From: Trametes villosa
Lineage: Eukaryota > Basidiomycota > Agaricomycetes > Polyporales > Polyporaceae
DNA length: 64,000 bases
NCBI GenBank assembly: GCA_002964805.2
Contig: PUDQ02000112.1
Coordinates: 29,798 to 93,797, forward strand
Direction of reading: 5' to 3'
Position 1 is the stretch's first letter, and every line of letters begins with the position of its first letter. A program made the translations under genes and the position numbers. The notes below the pieces were generated by a model. That model had not been told where the DNA came from. It worked only from the letters and a program-made list of their open reading frames with translations, and made no database searches. Positions 1 to 10,695 of this stretch are shown here, one piece after another.

Positions 1-1732
1 CTCGGCGCGCTCGCGGAGAAGAGCCGTGCGGTGCTATGCGACGCGCTCGGGAAGGGCACCGGCGAGACGCTGTACAAGGCGATCCGCGGTATCGACGAGC
101 GGGTGCTCGAGAGCGACAAGCCGCGAAAGTCTGTCTCATGCGATATCAACGTGAGTGTTGGGCCCTTACATCTCGGGTCGTGCTGATACGAATCGGGGGC
201 ATAGTACGGCATCCGGTTCGAGAACAACGAGCAGGCGGAGGCGTTCGTGTACCAGATGGCTGAAGAGGTCGCGCGGCGGCTGAACAGCATCGACATGCGT
301 GGACGCTCGCTCACACTGAAGCTCCTCGTCCGAGATCCGAGTGCGCCGGTTGAGGCACCGAAGGTGGGCAATCCTTTCTTTATACTTTCGCTCTCTACTG
401 ACAATGCGACAGTTCCTCGGGCATGGGATCTGCGAGGGATACAACAAGCAGGCTCCGCTCATCGCCCCAGGCGGGCGCGCGACGAGCGACGACAAGGTGA
501 TCGGGGAGCACGCTTGGAGACTGTTGAAGAGCTTCAACTTCGACCCGCGGGAGCTGCGCGGCATTGGCATCCAGATCCAGAAGCTGGAGAAGGCTTCTGG
601 TCCTCAGGAGGCGGAGCTGGGACAGGCCGTCCTGCCTTTCAAGCGTGTCGAGCCTTCGAAGCAGGTCGCCACTACGTCGAGAGCGCAGATTAGTGCCTTC
701 GTCCAACCCGTACCGAAGCCCAAGATTGCAGTACACCCACCTTCGCAAGAAGACGACGAGATACAGATTATCGAGAAACCACCGGAAGTGGGACGCGCGC
801 AGCCCGACATCGACCTTCCCTCGTTCTCGCAGGTCGACATGTCGGTCTTCGAGGCGCTTCCCGAGGATCTACGCAAGGAGCTCGAGGCCGAATATCAACG
901 ACGCTCCGTAACGCCTGCGCCTGCGCTCAAGGATCCTACACCCCCACCCGAACCTGAGAAGAAGTTCGGAATCGTGGTTAAGGGTCCCAACCTCAAGCGC
1001 ATCACCCGACAGCTCGCCCCTCGGAATCGACCCATGCTCTCGCCCACCAACAAGCTGTTCGCGAAGCGCGTGTACGCGTCCTCCGTCAGCGTCACCAAAA
1101 GCGAGCTCCGCAAGTACGGTATCGACCCCGACGTCTTCGCCGCACTCCCGCTCGAGATGCAGCGCGAGCAGCTCGCGGCCCACCGCGCGCCGGGCGTTAC
1201 CGTATACACTGGCGAGCGGAAGATCCTCAAACCGACGGAGGTGCGCAGGAAGCACTCGTCCAAGTCGCCCTCCGTAGTGTACCGGGCACCGCCTCCCCCG
1301 AAAGCGGTGTATCTCGCGCGCCCAACGCTGAAGCAGCAGGGAAAGGAGCGCGGCGAGAAGCTGCAGTTCAGCGAGACGGACGACGTGCAGCGGGTGATTG
1401 AAACATGGGTGGACGGCTTCCGGGAGCACGCGCCGAACGCGCGCGACGTCGAGTACTTTGCGAAGTTCCTCGTGCGCTGCGTGGACGGTGACTGCTCGAG
1501 CGATACTGGCGTCGAGCGCGCGGTTGCCATCGCGAAATGGTGGCTTGTGCTGCTCCGCCGGCATTTCGGCGCATGGGAGAACGCTCCGGAAGTCGAGGAA
1601 CCGCAGGAGCGCGCTCGGCGGGTCACTTCGGAGGCTGTAGGTCGGGCGTGGTGGACGGCGTTCAGGGAGGTAAAGTCGAAGATGGATCAGGCGGCGAGGA
1701 AGAAGTTCGGTGGGTGTCTCTCTCTGAGATGA
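1..1732 (+). CDS. REV1: DNA repair protein REV1, C-terminal part (5' end outside window)
   Basis: Y-family translesion polymerase (deoxycytidyl transferase) and scaffold for other bypass polymerases, acting in the nucleus. Exons 1..150, 205..363 and 413..1732, with introns of 54 and 49 nt; the frame is open from base 1. The first exons carry the end of the catalytic core and the little-finger domain (KSVSCDINYGIRF, FLGHGICE). Two ubiquitin-binding motifs follow: VFEALPEDLRKELE near nt 845 and VFAALPLEMQREQL near nt 1132. The Rev1 C-terminal domain, which binds Pol zeta and other polymerases, fills about 1384-1729. The protein ends KKFGGCLSLR, as fungal REV1 proteins tend to. The BRCT domain and palm/fingers lie upstream of the window. 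It converges on the dehydrogenase gene, 249 bp away. Confidence 0.9.
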
Positions 1733-1981
1733 GGTCACTTAGTTCATGCTGCCCGTTCACTGGCGGACCTCCCTCAGTATTCTCTCCGCGCAGAAGAATT
1801 TTCATGTCACGCCTTGTATATAGTCCCTTTCCTAGTGCGCTTGAGCAGTCTTAACTTCAATATCAGGAACATGACGAGGGTATGCTCTATACCAGCAGCC
1901 TTCGTAGGAAGGCGAGATCGCGAGAAACGGAAACAGCTTACAGTAGGACCCTCGATTTACGCAGGAAGCCGGCGTCTTGCA

Positions 1982-3126
1982 CTACGGCAGATACGGCTTC
2001 ACTTGATTCTCCAGCCACGTCCAGAGCTTCAACTGCGCTTCCTCGTTCAGCGCGAGCGTGCTCGGTTGCGCCACTCGCGCCCACGGCTGCAAGTACTGCG
2101 ATGGGATGCGTAAGACCGTCGTACGAAGTGTGCCTGTAGCCAGATGACATGGCACTGACCTTCCCGTTCAACTCCACAGCTTCCGGTGCAGCTCCTGCGA
2201 AGAGGGAGCCAAGCGCGCCGTACTCGACTGGGTACCAATACAGCTTATCCTGTGCAGACCGTGAGCTCTTCCATGGCAACAATCCAACGCTTCGGAAACG
2301 TGGTCACATACGAATAGCCGCAAGTACCAAGGGCTCGTTCGGTAGATCTCGCTCTTGATGTGTCCAGGATCGACGGCGATGGAGACTACACAGTCCGCCA
2401 GACAGCTTTTGGCGAGGTGCATGCTCAGCATGATGGCGGCGACCTTGCTCTCCGCGTATCGATCAACCACGGCCCAGCGACTCCGCACGGGGTCATCACG
2501 GTAGGCCTGGAAAGTGAGCGTGCGTGCTTTATAGCTGCCAATGGAGGAAAGCCAGACAATGCGCGATGGGTCCGAGTCCCTGCCGGAGGCAGACAGTAGG
2601 GGGTATAGTAATCGGTGGAGGAGGAAGTGCCCGACGACGTTAACGCCGATCGTCGCGTCGTATCCTTGTGCGGTCAAGGCGTCTGCCGCAGGGAACAGGA
2701 TACCGGCGTTCAAGATCAACCCGTCGAGCTGCGACTCGCGCCTGTAGATTATGCGTTAGCCCGCTGCTCCCGATGACTATAAGGAACTTACTGTCTGTAC
2801 TCCTCGGCTGCTTTCTTAACTGAGCCCAGGTCGTCCAGGTCGAGAGGCAGGAATAAGGCGTCCTTGCCCGTTTCGTCGCGTAACCCTTCGATCGCGCGCT
2901 CCGCCCTCTCCTTTGAGCGTGCGGCAATGTACACTTTGGCGTTCTTGAGGAGGAGACGCTTGACCGTCTCACGTCCTATCCCGGTGTTTCCGCCAGTAAC
3001 GATGAAGACTTTGGTCGAGAGATCAGGTAGATGATCCGCCGTCCATTGAGGCTTCCCCGGAGAAAGCCGCGAGGCCAAGATCCTGCAGAGCCGGATGAAG
3101 CGCAGGAAACCCGTGTACAGTGCCAT
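1982..3126 (-). CDS. Short-chain dehydrogenase/reductase (retinol-dehydrogenase-like)
   Basis: NAD(P)-dependent oxidoreductase of the classical SDR family. Spliced exons on the minus strand: 2792..3126, 2312..2741, 2160..2249 and 1982..2095 (322 aa), with introns of 50, 62 and 64 nt, all GT-AG. Visible are a cofactor-binding TGGNTGIG near residue 40, the NAG motif (LILNAG), a catalytic Ser in VWLSSIGS and the YAESK catalytic Tyr/Lys pair. The C-terminal part (GALGSLFAGAAPEAVELNGKY) resembles the many fungal retinol-dehydrogenase/WW-oxidoreductase-like SDRs. A hydrophobic N-terminus (MALYTGFLRFIRLCRIL) may anchor it in a membrane. The substrate cannot be read from the sequence. Confidence 0.88.
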
Positions 3127-4183
3127 GGCAGAGGATGTTGGATGCGTCCGAGGGCCGAGGTTGAATGGGGGTGCGATTTATGAGACGTGAGAAGTGGCGA
3201 TCCCGCCGAAAATCCTGTGTCTGATGTACTGACACCGTGGTATTCTGCGGATCATCATACGATACCTGTCGGACTGCGATATGTTGGCACTGCGCACGCA
3301 TAGCATGAGAAATCGAAGGACCTTCGCCTATCGTACGGGCATGGAATCCGACTTACGGCCGCATCGGGATAGGTTCCCCCGGGTGTTTAGTCTCCGCTGT
3401 GAGTATTGAGAAGCGCGGTGATATGTCGAACAGGTGAAGCGCCAGGGGAGAGTGAATGTCAACATATCGCAGATTGTAGTATGAAAAGCATGTCCGGCGC
3501 ACCCGGATATATGGCTGCCATCATGCTCTGCGTGCGCATACTATGATCAGTGGGCGGGTCTTCGCCGCACAGGCTCATCGCGATGCCGGGAACGCCTCGT
3601 GTTTGAGCGTACCAGAACAATAGCAGGCTGAAAAGAAGGATCAGACGGCGAGGGCGGGGTCCGACATACGGTGATAAGCTACGGCGACGAGGCAGCGCAT
3701 ATCGCGAAGGAACACCTTCCCGTTGACACTGGTGCCAACGTCGCGTTGTTGAGCGCGTCGAGCGGCAATGTTCATCTGTGAAGGTACCCCTATCAGCGTA
3801 TATGGTTCGGGAGTAACAGATTGATATCGCGCGGTGTCCTCGCGCGGTGTCCTCTCCTGGGGTCGCCCTGCGTGGTAGGTCCGCAAAGCATACCAACCTG
3901 GCTCACGTCCTGGGGCAGGGCAATCACTGTTCCCCCCCGACTCCCAGAGAGGCACACGTTCGTTCAACTGCTTCTCGTCGAATAGTAGCGTTTCTTCCGG
4001 TCTTGAAGACCATGATGTACGGGAGGCTAGTTCACTGACCGGTTTTCCTTCAATAAAACATATGGAGGTGCAGTGGTTGGTAGCTGAGTGTGGACACTAC
4101 ATAGTTAATCGTGACGGCTCGGTGATCCAGAGGGGGCTAGCAACAAACTGGCCATGGATTTGTTGCTGACATCCAATTCAAAG
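3127..4183. other. Intergenic region, no gene seen
   Basis: Between the dehydrogenase start and the first tRNA-Gly. Short open frames occur on both strands, but none has recognisable domains, good splice structure or a convincing start. It probably holds the dehydrogenase promoter at its left end. Confidence 0.5.
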
Positions 4184-4254
4184 GCATTCGTGGTGTAGCG
4201 GTAACATTGGGTCTTCCCATGGCCTAGCTCCGGGTTCGACTCCCGGCGGATGCA
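4184..4254 (+). tRNA. tRNA-Gly (anticodon CCC)
   Basis: A complete 71-nt cloverleaf. The 7-bp acceptor stem is GCATTCG/CGGATGC with discriminator A. The D stem is GTGT/ACAT. The anticodon stem GGGTC/GGCCT closes the loop TTCCCAT, giving anticodon CCC. The T stem CCGGG/CCCGG closes TTCGACT. There is no intron. The internal A box (TGGTGTAGCGG) and B box (GGTTCGACTCC) are intact, and a TTTT pol III terminator follows at 4255-4258. An identical gene lies on the other strand at 15117-15187. Confidence 0.95.
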
Positions 4255-5498
4255 TTTTGCCCCCTGCTAGTAGCCGTTACCATCATACCATGGACGCTGG
4301 CCAAGCTCTTATCTACTGCCCGCCACCTCGACAGCACTTTTTGGCTCTCTTCCGTGCTTCGCCGTCCCCTCAGTCGCCCTACCAACACCCATATGAACAC
4401 AAGGAGCTCGAGCAGGGTGGCACGTTCCATGAGCGGTAAACTTGCCAACCAAACTTCCAGGCCAAAATATCGAGTGCTTCAATTGCTCAGGCTTGGCTCA
4501 GGCTCTCCGACCTCGGCGAGCCCCTCCGATCCACCACGGTAGTGTTTGATAGGTTTGCGCACATATCCCTCCGAACGTTCGATAACTTGTTACCTGCGCT
4601 GCTCCTATCGACGTCTATCAGCTCCCATGAACTGCCAGAGAGCCAGTGTAGGCAGCGATGCCTGAGCGGGCCTCTGGCTTGAAAAGGATTTGCTCCCGCC
4701 TTCGATCTCTCGATCTCTTGGACTGCATCTCTACGGATCTCGTGGCGCCGGCGTCCTATCGGTCTTTTACATATGCGTACTACCATGCTGCCTTCCCCGC
4801 ACTTTGCATCCGCTCATGGAGTACCGGTGAGCAAGATCGACACCGGAGGGCCGGGGGATGCATGGCAGAGTAAGCAAGCCCGGATTTGGCTCGCATCTCC
4901 GACTTGGAAATATACTCATACCCTTCCAGTAGAAACCTCAAGCACATTCTTCGAGGAAGGCGCAGGCAAATCCAGTTCTACGCGGCGCAACGCTCGAGAA
5001 CCATAATCGCAGTAATTTTGGTCCGCGACGCCCACGGTGCGCTATCGAGAACGCCTCGCCTCGCGTTTGCCATCGGTTTTCGTCCCTCGAGACCGCCGCA
5101 GCATACGCTAACGGCAACGATCGTCTATGTTTTTTCATGGCTTCTTCCGGAGCATTCAGGCCCGGAGGACCGGAGTAGAGCGAAGCCCTCCAGGAACCGC
5201 ATGTCGTGTGCTACCGGCGCAGATGGATAACAGAGTTAACCCGATCCATGTATGTCCATCGCGCTCTAAACCTGCTTCTTTAGCCTCGAGCGCGTGCTGC
5301 GGCCTCATGTGGGGCGTCACTTGGGGTGCACCCGGGTGCTTCTCCACATGTGGTCCCCGCGGGTCCTTTTTAGACATACGCGCGTGGTAGTGCCGCTGCC
5401 TGTCGTTGTCTGCGTATAAAAGAAGGTATGTCTCGCGACATAGGCTCTTCAGCGACCAGGTGTCAGACACACTCGCATACCCCCTCATACCCTCCGAC
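4255..5498. other. Intergenic region, promoter of PL14 gene A at its right end
   Basis: About 1.2 kb between tRNA-Gly and PL14 gene A. No coding exon is supported. The only clear signal is a TATA box at 5415-5420. Confidence 0.5.
5415..5420 (+). promoter_or_regulatory. TATA box of PL14 gene A
   Basis: TATAAA in the context GCGTATAAAAGAAGG, 79 nt before the chosen ATG at 5499. The spacing fits a short fungal 5' UTR. It supports starting at 5499 rather than at an in-frame ATG at 5406 that lies upstream of the TATA box. Confidence 0.6.
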
Positions 5499-6637
5499 AT
5501 GTTCTCCACCTTCGTCGCCGCTCTCCTCGTCGCCTCGGGCGTCGTCGCATCCCCCGCTTGCGCCCTCGTCGTGCGCCCCTCCAACCACACCACCCGCGCA
5601 ACCATCTCCAGCCCCCTCTTCCCCGTCTCCCCCCAGATCAAGGAGTGGACCACCGACCCCGACCTCCCCAGCCCGAGCCCTCTCTCCGATGCCACCTTCC
5701 GTCCACACAATCAGATCACCGCCCTCGCCCACCCCTACGTTAACGCCCCGGATGGCCGCCTGTCGATGAAGGCGCACTACCCGAAGGGCTCGTACACGTT
5801 CACCCACACGCCGCAGGGCGGCATCTCGTTCTACGCGCCGGGCCCTTCCAGCGTCGACCTCACCACTGCTAAGGAGGCGACCTTCGGCTACACGGTCTAC
5901 TTCCCCTCCGGGTTCCAGTTCGTGAAGGGCGGCAAGCTCCCCGGCCTTTGTGAGTTTTCACCTCCGCCCTCCACAATGTCCGAGCGGCTGATAGAGGCAA
6001 ATTCCCAGACGGTGGCAACAGCGATGGCGAAGCTGTGTCGTGCTCCGGCGGGAGACGTGACGACGGCTGCTTCTCCGCCCGGATAATGTGGCGCACGAGC
6101 GGCGCGGGGGAGCTCTACACGTACCTCCCGCCGGACTTCTCCGCGAATCAGGCGGTGTGCGACATCCCGCCGTTTTCGACGTGCAACGACGTGTACGGCG
6201 CGTCGGTCGGGCGCGGCTCGTTCACCTGGGCGACGGGCAAGCGCACAACGATCAGCCAGCGCGTGCGCCTGAACGACGCAGGGAAGCAGAACGGCGAGCT
6301 GCAGCTGTGGGCGAACGGGAAGAGTGTCGTGAACGTGGGCGGACTCGTGCTCCGCAACAGCTCCGCGGGCCGTATTCGGGGGATCCAGATGCAGACGTTC
6401 TTCGGAGGTGAGCTTCATGCGCGTGGAGCGAGGCGGGCGCAGTATCGGCTGGCACTTGCCGGGCTGCTTCGTGCCTGCCGACTCGCCTCTGCGAGGGGGA
6501 TTCGTCCGCTGTTGCTTTCTTTAGAGCAGTGTGCTGATGCACTTTCTTTGCCAGGCTCCGACTCCTCGTGGGCGTCGCCCGTCGACCAGGACGTGTATTT
6601 CTCCGACTTCTCGGTGGCTATCACGGAGACGCTCTGA
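5499..6637 (+). CDS. PL14-type polysaccharide lyase, gene A (secreted)
   Basis: Predicted secreted lyase of the fungal polysaccharide lyase 14 type, likely cleaving uronic-acid-containing polymers by beta-elimination. Exons 5499..5949, 6009..6407 and 6555..6637 (310 aa). The start is the ATG that opens a clean signal peptide (MFSTFVAALLVASGVVAS). The signature GGKLPGLYGG crosses the first splice site (Lys146). SAR (Ser173, Arg175) and LYTY (Tyr187, Tyr189) match in spacing the Ser-x-Arg and Tyr-x-Tyr catalytic residues that I recall for the chlorovirus PL14 enzyme vAL-1. Exon 2 is 399 nt long, as in the three paralogues. Intron 2 (147 nt) is longer than its peers and has no in-frame stop, so its retention would insert 49 residues. 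The substrate is not known. Confidence 0.8.
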
Positions 6638-8312
6638 GGAGCTGGAGAGGGACCGCGCCGGTGCGGGTTCTGCATGTGGGCAGCTCCAGGCTGCATGTTT
6701 TCATTTGTCTTCCACGCCGCGCCACGAGGCTTCCACTTCGCTGCGGACGCGGTGCCATCCTTGGATTTATCGGGTTATCTGCTGATCTTTGTACTCCGTT
6801 ATCTATATCCATATGCACATGCCTATACCTGTTTCTGAAGGCTACATCAATGCTTCGCGGGCCAGGAATTTGAAGAAAGAGCCCTGAATATTATCAGCCT
6901 CGGGCTGCACTGTGCAAGGGATGCAAGGCTTAAAGAGGGTTAGGGTCAGAAGTCGCGTGCTGTGATTGGCTAACACAAGGTTCGTGCCTGCGTGATGTGG
7001 CTCTGTCCGGGCGCCCTGCACGCTTGCGTTCGTTGCTGCGCAACTACCACCCGCCGACTTCGACATATCTCTAAAACATACGCAGGGCTCCGTCCAGACC
7101 AGCGCGTATGTTGTGCCAAGAGCTCCGGGCAGTGCCCGGCCTGTGTGTCAAGCCGTACTCATCCGCCGAGGTCAATGATTGTTCGTTGTCGAAGCATCGC
7201 GGGTGGGCGATGGCTTCGTGGCGAAAGGATGCACTGTGAGTGTGAGTGTTCCACCCGTGTTCTACTTCTTGACTGAAACTATTCGGTTTCTTTGCTTTCA
7301 GATTCTCGTCGAAGTGCAGGCGATAAGACGGCATGCGTGGCGCCCGCGCGCGTGGCGTGTTTTGTGCGACCACCTGCTGCTTCAACGCGATGCGTGTCAT
7401 GAGTGCGATTTCCCAACTTCGCGCTCATAACAATGATTCCAATACCGCGGCTTCGTTAAAGCCTCAGAGTGAGCTTTGCCTCGGACTGCGCTCTTGCTTG
7501 GTCTCTGCTATGAACTGGTCGACAACTGCTTCGACTCGGGCCGAACCACTCCCCGAAAGAGGCTCGAGGTTGAGAGGTATGCACAAATCTCGGGCTCGGT
7601 CATATTGAAGCAGCATGAATATCGTATGCTATAGACCGCTGGTTCGCCGAGCCTCATGATTCCATCATCATGTTCACGATCAAGCTGACTTCGAGTCTTC
7701 GTAGGCTGGGGAACATTGGTGGTGAGGCGCTGAGGTTGTTTGATATTTGTGTGCAGGCGCACACAGACGGCAGGGCATCGCTGTGCACAACTCATCTTAT
7801 GGATGAAACAGCGCCCAACCTAGGAGGATGCCAAGCCCACTGAACACCGTCTCGGGGCTGCCTCCTCACACGTCGGGTGACTCTCATGAAGCCCTCTCAA
7901 TTCCTAGTAAGCCCTAGTAAGCCTCACTAACGTACATACAAGCTCACGATGCTAATCCACAGCTAGTTAGGTCCAGAGCTCACAAAAGAGAGCGTTGTTC
8001 CGCCCGTTGTCAACAAACGCGCCCGAGACAACGGCCTTTGTTCCGGGCGCGGGCGCTTGACGCCGTCGTCGTTTGCGATGCGTGATCGCGCCTTGTCTCG
8101 AAAGGCCTGAACCATGTTTCCGGCGGCCATGCATTCGTTTGTCAATGGGTTGCCGGCGCACCATGCGTCGAGCGCTATCGAAGGTATAAAGGCCTTTGCA
8201 GCCCTACGGTGTTCCCCTGCTTGACGCCGCTGGTCCACGTCCGCTATCTCGTTTACGCCACTTCCTCCCTGCTCTCCCTACTCCACGCTCTTTCTCGTCG
8301 CTCTCTGTCAAG
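6638..8312. other. Intergenic region between PL14 genes A and B
   Basis: About 1.7 kb. Short open frames lack domains and splice logic. The right end carries the TATA box of gene B. No decayed PL14 copy is visible. Confidence 0.5.
8185..8190 (+). promoter_or_regulatory. TATA box of PL14 gene B
   Basis: TATAAA within GGTATAAAGGCC, 128 nt upstream of the ATG at 8313. An in-frame ATG at 8196 lies only a few bases after the TATA box and is therefore unlikely to be the start. Confidence 0.55.
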
Positions 8313-9351
8313 ATGTTCAAGGTTCTCGCTCCCGTCATCGCGTTCGGACTGGCTTCCGTCGCTGCCTTCCCGCTCTCTGCGAACCACACTCTCCATGCCC
8401 GTGCTGCCTCCAAGCTCTTCCCGGTGTCCGATACCACCTCGTGGACCGTCTCCAGTGGCCTTCCGGGCGCGCTCCCGCTGAGCGACGCGACTTTTCGCCC
8501 GACGAAGGAGATCAAGGATTTGCCTCACCCTTCTGTCGAAGCGCCGGATGGCGTGCTGTCCATGAAGGCGCACTACCCCAAGGGCTCGTTCAAGCCGTCC
8601 GCAACCCCTCGCGGCGGAATGTCCTTTTACGCCCCCGGCCCCGCCTCAGTAGACCTGACCACGGCGAAGGAGGCAACACTCTCATATAGCGTGTTCTTCC
8701 CTGAAGGTTTCGAATTCGTGAAGGGGGGAAAGCTCCCGGGTCTCTGTACGTCAAAGTTCAAACCTCTCTGCACTGTCTTGGGGACTAGACTGACTCGAAT
8801 AACAGACGGGGGTAACAACGACGAGATCGCGACGACCTGCTCGGGCGGCAAGCACAGCGAGGACTGCTGGTCCACGCGCTTCATGTGGCGCCGGGACGGC
8901 GCGGGCGAGCTGTACACATACCTGCCGCCCTCGTTTGCGGCGAACAGGGCGGTGTGCAACGTGCCGCCCAAGTCGGACTGCAACGACGTGTTTGGCGCGT
9001 CGGTGGGCCGCGGCTCGTTCAGCTTCACGCCGGGCACGCGCAAGACGATCGGGCAGCGCGTGAAGCTGAACGACGTGGGCAAGGCGAACGGCGAGCTTGA
9101 GCTGTTCGTCGACGGGAAGAGCGTCTTCACCGTTCCCGGCCTGGAGCTGGTGAACGCGAAGGAGGGGCGCTTCCGGGGGATCCAGATGCAGACGTTCTTC
9201 GGTGGTGAGCAGCCCGTCTTCTTGCCCAGAGTCTTGGAATGGATGCGTGCTCACTCTTGTTCGTGTAGGCTCCGATAGCTCGTGGGCGTCACCGAAGGAC
9301 CAGGACGTGTTCTTCAGCGATTTCTCCGTTGCGATCACCGAGAAGTTCTGA
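8313..9351 (+). CDS. PL14-type polysaccharide lyase, gene B (secreted)
   Basis: Second member of the cluster. Exons 8313..8745, 8806..9204 and 9269..9351 (304 aa). The signal peptide is MFKVLAPVIAFGLASVAAF. Catalytic candidates are all present: Lys140 in GGKLPGLYGG, Ser167 and Arg169 in SxR, Tyr181 and Tyr183 in LYTY. Intron positions and phases equal those of gene A, exon 2 is again 399 nt and exon 3 is 83 nt. The 60-nt intron 1 has no in-frame stop, so a single frame stays open through it; the paralogues show that it is an intron. The protein ends ASPKDQDVFFSDFSVAITEKF, the family's typical C-terminus. Confidence 0.8.
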
Positions 9352-10695
9352 GGAGCCGTCGCCGCTGTACCAACAACATGTTGTCCTGTTATGACAGTGC
9401 TGTGCTAGTTTTAGCCGTGTACCATGCATGTGCTTTCACCGTGCTGTTCATTCTAGGTTAATATCCTGCTGTATCGCTATGAAGAAGACTCGCAACGCAC
9501 TCTCTCGCAAGTGAAGTTATTGCTCCTCGATACGCCATCCGTCTACTATAGATCTGCTCGTCGGAGAAGTTTTGCTGTGAAGGCTGTGCATCCATAGGAA
9601 GGGTAAGTCTTCGAGAACATTGCGATGTCTATTTTAGTGCGCGCGATCCTCGAGGGCGTTTCGGCCGACCCTAAATCTGACCAGAGTGGGTTGTTGGAAG
9701 TGACAGTCGCTCACCGACTTCTCTCTGAAGTCAACCACCACATTCTCCGCAAGCTCACGATCTGCTTCACTATATACCCGTGGCACGAGGCACTTCCGTT
9801 GGAGCAAGAAAAGGTACCCATGCTGGCGGCACTCCGCAATGGTATATACCCCCAGTGGCAGTAGCGCATGGGCAGGGGCAGACCAGTGACGCAAAACACC
9901 ACACCCCGATGACCCTCAGAACCTTCGAATTGCGTATTAGGCATCCGTAGCACGGAAGCGTGCCCTGGAAAACCTGAGCGTGGTAGTGAGTGTAGAACGC
10001 CATGGATGCTACGTATACGGGATTTAGCTGATCTATTGCGATCTACACCATCTTATTACACGTATTATTAGGCCGTTGTTCAAAGACCAAAAGAGCGATA
10101 TAAGTGCAGCCCTTGTCTCGGTGGCAACAGATAATACCCGAGCGATCATGTCGGCCGCCCGGCCCATGCTGCATGCCGCGCCTCGGTCTCCATGAGATGC
10201 AGGTGGCGTATGGTCTTGGCATTTTGTAGTGATGAACGCACGGCCCATCCTCTCTCATCCTCTTCCCGGCCTTCCTCGGGCAGTCGGTGAGGTCAAATGC
10301 AAGAAGTTTCATAACTTGCTATTTGACTGCAAGACGAACGGCTGGAGCTTCTAAATCGCCGAGAGCAAGGCCGCGGGCCGGGCGGCAACGAACGAAGTAC
10401 AACGGTGCGTCGCCTAATCAGGAAGGCACTGCTACTCCACGGCATCTGCCGTGCGTTGATACGCGAGGACCGACGGGCGTTTTTCTCCTTCAGTTCCTTT
10501 TCATCGTTACGTTCTCCCTCCCTCTTTCCTCCCCCTCTCCTCCTCTCCCCCTCGTGTCCGGGTGTGTGCTCCTTGCACTAGTCGTTCTTTTTACACAGAC
10601 AGTCTTTTCGACTCGTCCTCGAGGTCTTCGCTCTTTCAGACCCTCCCCTACCGGCCCCTACACCCCACCACGACCTCCATCCTCCGCTTTTCAAC
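9352..10695. other. Intergenic region between PL14 genes B and C
   Basis: About 1.3 kb with no supported exon. The last 200 bp before gene C are pyrimidine-rich on the plus strand (10490-10660), typical of a fungal core promoter that lacks a TATA box. Confidence 0.5.

Noticed and set aside
869..1738. 289-residue open frame on the minus strand
   Set aside because: Antisense shadow of REV1 in GC-rich DNA; Arg/Leu-rich with no domain.
2168..2282. Frameshift in the dehydrogenase gene
   Set aside because: The apparent frame change is explained by a 62-nt GT-AG intron with a strong GTATGT donor.
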